Positions 59,469-64,000 of a DNA stretch of 64,000 nucleotides are shown here, in pieces. The notes under the pieces are model-generated. The model made no database searches and was not told where the DNA came from. It was given only the letters and a program-made list of their open reading frames with translations. The position numbers and the translations under genes were made by a program. Origin of the DNA: Siderastrea siderea (lineage: Eukaryota; Cnidaria; Anthozoa; Scleractinia; Rhizangiidae); contig OZ034969.1 of the NCBI GenBank assembly GCA_964030785.1, forward strand, positions 73,240,762-73,304,761, in the 5' to 3' direction. The number at the start of each line of letters is the position of its first letter. The stretch's first letter is position 1.

Positions 59469-62400
59469 TCAGCCATCTGCTGCTTCAGATTTCTTAGGAT
59501 GGAGTGTGGTGTAAGTAACGTGTTTTGCACAATGCCAAATAGCCTGCATAAGCCGACTGAACCCGGTGTCCTTTGGCTGGAAATTAAAATACATGACTTG
59601 TGTTAAATTGTTACATTTCAAATAATTGAAATTAATGTAAGAATTAATCTGACAATTTACTGATTTTGTAAAGAAAATTAATTTACTGATTTTAAAGAAA
59701 GACATCACCTATTGGTGACCCTTACAGCAAACCCTTATTATAAGCAATTGACAAAAATGCACCACTTAGCTAAGTTAAAAAATAAATGAAAATTTACATT
59801 TTCCAATCCTCTGACGAGCTGGTTCTTCATCACAACAATAAACTCCTTATGGCTGAGAACACCATCATCTGGATCAAAAACAAAAACCATTTGTAAAAGT
59901 ATGGGTTATCTTTGCTCACATTGTTTACACCTTCAAAGTTTAAAAATTCACCTGAAGGACTAACAAACATCATAACTAGAAAGAGAATGTATATATAAAA
60001 GTTTATTCAATATGTTAAGTGTAAAAGAAACAGAACAAAATCAGTGCCAAAGGATGCATTTAAAGTTACATGATTTACATTTGTTTGTATAGCTGGGTGG
60101 AAACTCTTTGCCCTTACCATACAATTGTCTGTAAAGTTGGCATTTCTCAAAAAGCAATATTTTTTGTCTCAAATTTTCAACATTTTTCTTTTAATATTTG
60201 CTACAGTCTTCTTTCAATTACTCACATTGTAGTATTTTGCCAACCTTGAAAAAAATATGAGAAATAGTGTATGACAATGCAGATATCAGACTGCCAACGT
60301 AAACAAAATAGCCTGTTGGCCAAAGTATCTAGAAATGTATCATACAACACGCACTGTACCAAGTGAATGACCTTGCCTGCTTCAACACAAGTCTCCCATG
60401 GTTAGAGAACTGACTGATGTGTGGGAAGCTCCCATTTCAGTTTTCTCTTTGTAGTTGCATGCCGTTGTAGCAACCATAAAGTCTCTGCCATAAAGTGATC
60501 AGCTGGCACAATTTTTGAAGACAATTTGCTGTCAGGTGATAGTTTTCCTGGTCAAAAAATTTGTTTAGTTTGTTCAACAGCTCCAAATTTAATAGTATAC
60601 ATAACTTAAAGTATCCCAATTACCGTTTTCATCAAACATCTTGTACACAACATCAACCACATTATCGCTCAAGTGTACATCTGTCACTGTCTTTGCAACC
60701 TGCTTGAACATGTCTGTAGCAACAAAATAAATAACAAATTTAGACCCTAGTCTAAAATGGCCCACACAGCTTTCATTGGTTGCCTTGGTTTGCTAGCAAA
60801 TCAATCACAGCAAGAAAAAACATCAAAAAATATCATATCCTGGAAAGTTTGGTCATCTTGTAATTCAGACATTTGTAAGGGAAAAGTGATTCTTATCCCA
60901 TAACTATTTCTTATGAAAACTGGTTTCCTAGCTTGGTGCAAAGAGGTTTAACATTAATTAACACATTAAAAAACTTTCTAAAATATGGTGTCCTGGAATC
61001 TTTGAGGTATCAGCCTTGAAGCTGGAAAGTAATGGATCGTACAGTTTTCGGAGATTCGGCAAAGTACAACATACTGTACCATTTTGGATGAAAGAAAGCT
61101 ACTGTATTTTCTTGCCAAATTGTGCTTTGGCCCTGAAACTTTCAATGCATTTCACTGTGACATAATCTTCATCTTCAGTCTATTAGTTTCTGTTTGGAAA
61201 TCATTCCTCTGAGTAATGAAAATCAATGGCTGTCACTTTTGAAGAAAGGTCGGTAAGTCTGGATGAGAGTTGCCCAGAAAGGTATGGAATGGGTGACAAT
61301 GGTTGTCAATACCATTGATACAAGCATATTACCTGGATCAATGGCTTTGCCTGCAGCATAATGAAAGCTTAAAGCCATTTCTGCCTCGGAAATGTTTCTC
61401 ATAAAACAGAAGAACCCCAAATAATCTTTGAAGGTAATTCCCTGTAAGTTAAAGACACTATGGATGAGGCCAAAGCTCATATCAAACAAACGTGAATCTA
61501 ACTTTGTGGATAAGGCTGTCTCCTTACCTTTCAAACTTAATATTTAATCATTGCAAACTTGATAGAATCAACTGGTAAACTGACTAACAATGCCAGCCAT
61601 AGTTAAAACAAACATTTAGCCATACTTTAGAATTTTTCATTAAGCTCCTATAACAACATGCAAATTCTCCTCACTGTTCTCCATCACTTCTTCTACTGTT
61701 TGTTTGATTTAATCAATCATCAAAACATTTCATCTCTGGGGACCATTTCCTTCACTCTCATGACCTGTGTGTTTTATCAAATAGCAATATTGTACTAAGG
61801 GGAATCAAACTTAATGCTAATGTATTAAAGAAGAAAAGAAGTAAAGGGTAAGGCTGGTGTTTGTAGAGAGTAGTATCAAAGTGGAAGATGATAATGTCAC
61901 CCATAATATTACCCAAAACTGTGACCTGTGACTATTCAGGGCTGGAAAATTATTTTACTGCAAACACAATGAAACCATCTACTGATGGTTTTCTTATAAG
62001 ATATTTCAGTTAAAAATTCCTTTTGTTATCTGCCCCACAGTTCCTTTGTAACATGGTTTGGTAATTTTACAGAATAAATTACTTAATAACATGAAAGAGG
62101 TTAGCTTTTAGAGTTAAATTCTTTTAACATATGAGTTTTCGTACCTGAGAATTTTCTTTGAAACATTTCTTTACTTTTTTGATAATTTTTTGCTTCTTCT
62201 TTTCATGGAAGCTGGAGTAGGTTAGGAGCATGTCAGCAAATTCCCATTCTGTTATCCGTCCACCCACTGGGTCATAAGAATTAAACTGGAAACAACAATT
62301 TAAATGATTGCAATTAAAATCAGCATGCATAAACGCTCTGTTAGTCCCGATCCCTCTCACAGGCCCCTCCCAATTCATTCCTTGAACATTCACTGAACTC

Positions 62401-64000
62401 CACTGTTCCAGTAAGACAGTAGTCTCACCCAAAGTAGGCAGCTACCGACTGTGTGTCACTATAACCACCTGTTTGAACTCAAATCACTGCCTATGTTGTC
62501 CTGATTGTCACTAAAAATGCTCACAAGAATTGTCTCAGACAACAATCTGCTTTGGCTAGTTTTGACATGGTCCAGAAAAGTTATAAACCCCTGAAGGCAA
62601 CCATTCAAAGATGCTAAGCAAAAAACGTCTGAATAGTACTTTTATTTTATTATTAAAATATTATTTAGCATGAATAATTTTATCTAAAATAAAAAAAATA
62701 TTTATAAAATCTTTACCCTTTCTGCAACTGCCCCCCACCCCCTCCCCACACACACACACACACACACACGGCCCCTGTAATCCAATCATCACAAGAAATA
62801 CCTTGTAACTGCTAGAAATTTTGTCACAGCAAATTGCAATTTAGGAAGGGTGACACTTCACAACACCAGTGTTTACATGTGAATTGATGGGAGGAGAATT
62901 TGGCATGTGCTAAAGCCCGGAACACCGGAACCGCCGGAACGAAATCACTGGAGCCACCGGAACGAAATCACCGGAACTGATATAAAAATGTATTAAAATA
63001 TTTCTCTATATTTAGTGTGTCGGCGGTGAATAATAAAATTATTATTGTTTCACGGCACCCGGGCACAGTCTCAAATAGACTAAATGTCCGGCAGTCAAAA
63101 ATTTTCACCAAATTTCCCCAGAAAGCCTTTCTCAAATCTCATGAAACTAGTATATCTTTGTTTAGAAATGTCAAGCGATTTTTGGCTATGTAGTTGACGG
63201 GATATTTTTGCGAGGGCATACTATGAAATCGCTATGACCTTGACACTTAAAAAAATTTTCAGCTCGGCCTCGCCAGCAGTGTTCCGCAGTCAGAAGGTGT
63301 TTAATACAGAATTTCCACTGCTAAGCTCATACAAATGGCTTGAGAGTATTAGATGTATTAGAAATGTCCAAAATAATTTTTGGAATCGCTTTACATTTCT
63401 AAAGAGGTTTGAGAAAGGCTTTCTGGGGAAATTTGATGAAAATTTTAAATTGCCGGGCATTTAGTCTATTTGAGACTGTGCCCAGCTGCCGCGAAACAAT
63501 TATTCGCCTCAGTCACACTAAATATAGAGAAATATTTTATATTTTATATTTTTATATCGGTTCTGGTGGTTTCATTCCGGTTGTTCCGGTGGTTCTGGTG
63601 GTTTCGTTCCGGCGGTTCCAGCCGTTTGGTTCCACTCTGGTGTTCCAGGCTTTAGCACACTTCAGAGAATTTGTCACACTTTTTTCCAATAAACAACTGA
63701 CTTTCTTACAACCTAGGACTACCTCCCCTAGAAACTTTTGGAATTTTGACTTGTTGAAATTAATGAGAGAATCAGGCCATAGACATTGGTTGGTATAACT
63801 GAAAGGTAAATGGATTTTCAAGGCCAATGCAATGAAGGTTAGGTGAGTGAACTTAACATACCTCCAGAAACATAACTTCCTGTTGAAGGTTCTTTTGAAA
63901 CTCAATGAATCGTTTCACAGTTAGCTTCTTTTCCAAGTTCTTCCCAAAAAAGTATTCTTTAAGGCCACTATTGACATGGGGAGAGAGGACGCTCCCTGTC
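59469..64000 (-). CDS. MICU1: MICU1-type mitochondrial calcium-uptake regulator, partial (3' exons)
   Basis: MICU1 is the EF-hand gatekeeper of the mitochondrial calcium uniporter in the intermembrane space. Minus-strand exons seen, 5' to 3', are 64000-63862 (open at the window edge), 62285-62145, 61441-61333, 60713-60624, 59868-59798 and 59576-59469; all join in frame. Together they give the last 206 residues or so. The order is GSVLSPHVNSGLKEYFFGKN, LTVKRFIEFQKNLQQEVMFL, YDPVGGRITEWEFADMLLTY, FCFMRNISEAEMALSFHYAA, then an EF-hand loop DENDDGVLSHKE with acidic residues at the calcium positions, and QPKDTGFSRLMQAIWHCAK near the end. The last motif fits MICU1 better than MICU2. The mitochondrial targeting peptide and first EF-hand lie outside the window. 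Introns hold a foldback element (62906-63659) and a worn MITE. Confidence 0.93.
61640..61822. repeat. Worn copy D of the TTAA-type MITE
   Basis: The interior CATGCAAATTCTCCTCACTG, CAAAACATTTCATCTCTGGG and TCTCATGACCTGTGTGTTTT match copies A and B. The terminal TTAACCCTTT is lost at the left and reduced at the right. It lies in the MICU1 intron between 61442 and 62144. Confidence 0.6.
62746..62769. repeat. (CA)n dinucleotide microsatellite
   Basis: Twelve CA units follow a C-rich stretch (CCCCCCACCCCCTCCC). Located in a MICU1 intron. Confidence 0.9.
62906..63659. mobile_element. 754-bp foldback element with GGTTCCGGT-type minisatellite arms
   Basis: TGTGCTAAAGCCCGGAACAC is inverted at the right end as GTGTTCCAGGCTTTAGCACA. 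Each arm has an array of about 9-bp units (CCGGAACNA / GGTTCYGGT), about 8 at the left and about 12 at the right. Single-copy arm sequence follows: ATTTCTCTATATTTAGTGTG, GGGCACAGTCTCAAATAGAC and CCCCAGAAAGCCTTTCTCAA, to about 63190 and 63370. No transposase; non-autonomous. Confidence 0.85.

Noticed and set aside
1..64000. CRISPR arrays, bacterial operons, ribosome binding sites, rRNA or tRNA genes
   Set aside because: The spliced animal genes rule out prokaryotic features; the direct repeats are tandem minisatellites without spacers. I looked for tRNA B-box type words and found none convincing.

Overview
The window is animal nuclear DNA. It holds intron-rich genes with GT-AG introns, no operons, and very many inverted-repeat and retroelement relics. 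The proteins are clearly metazoan. The mix of elements (piggyBac-type and CACTA-type DNA transposons, CR1/L2-like retroelement fragments, Penelope-type hammerhead-like repeats) and the AT-rich introns suggest a cnidarian, most likely an anthozoan such as a stony coral. That species call is an inference.

Layout, left to right. 1-1600: retroelement debris and the upstream region of the first gene. 1671-16141 (+): an hnRNP H/F-type RNA-binding protein, 9 coding exons, 625 aa by my splice model. 18763-22434 (+): a MOB1 kinase activator, 5 exons, 217 aa. 22435-27323: intergenic, repeats. 27324-32071 (-): S-adenosylmethionine synthetase (MAT2A/MAT1A type), 7 exons, 410 aa. 32072-42606: a 10.5 kb intergenic block, almost all foldback and inverted-repeat elements. 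42607-57461 (+): splicing factor RBM22, 9 exons, 461 aa; its 8.1 kb first intron is mostly filled by one 6.5 kb transposon. 59469-64000 (-): the 3' half of a MICU1-type mitochondrial calcium-uptake regulator, running off the window.

The five host genes are unrelated housekeeping genes: RNA processing, Hippo/NDR kinase signalling, methyl-donor synthesis, spliceosome activation and mitochondrial calcium. All five reading frames join in frame across every intron, so they look functional.

The most unusual object is the transposon at 43623-50154 in RBM22 intron 1. It has 34-bp perfect terminal inverted repeats starting CACAG, a 3-bp CTT target duplication and subterminal minisatellites of about 63 bp and 75 bp, all pointing to the CMC/EnSpm (CACTA) superfamily. 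It keeps only the N-terminal part of a transposase-like gene (-). It also carries a divergent multi-exon gene (+) with a SAM-like segment, a nuclear localisation signal and an unrecognised C-terminal domain. The two are separated by a short region with E2F-like sites. Other notable structures are four hammerhead-ribozyme-like motifs in dispersed repeats, three unrelated foldback elements with minisatellite arms, and a TTAA-flanked MITE family.
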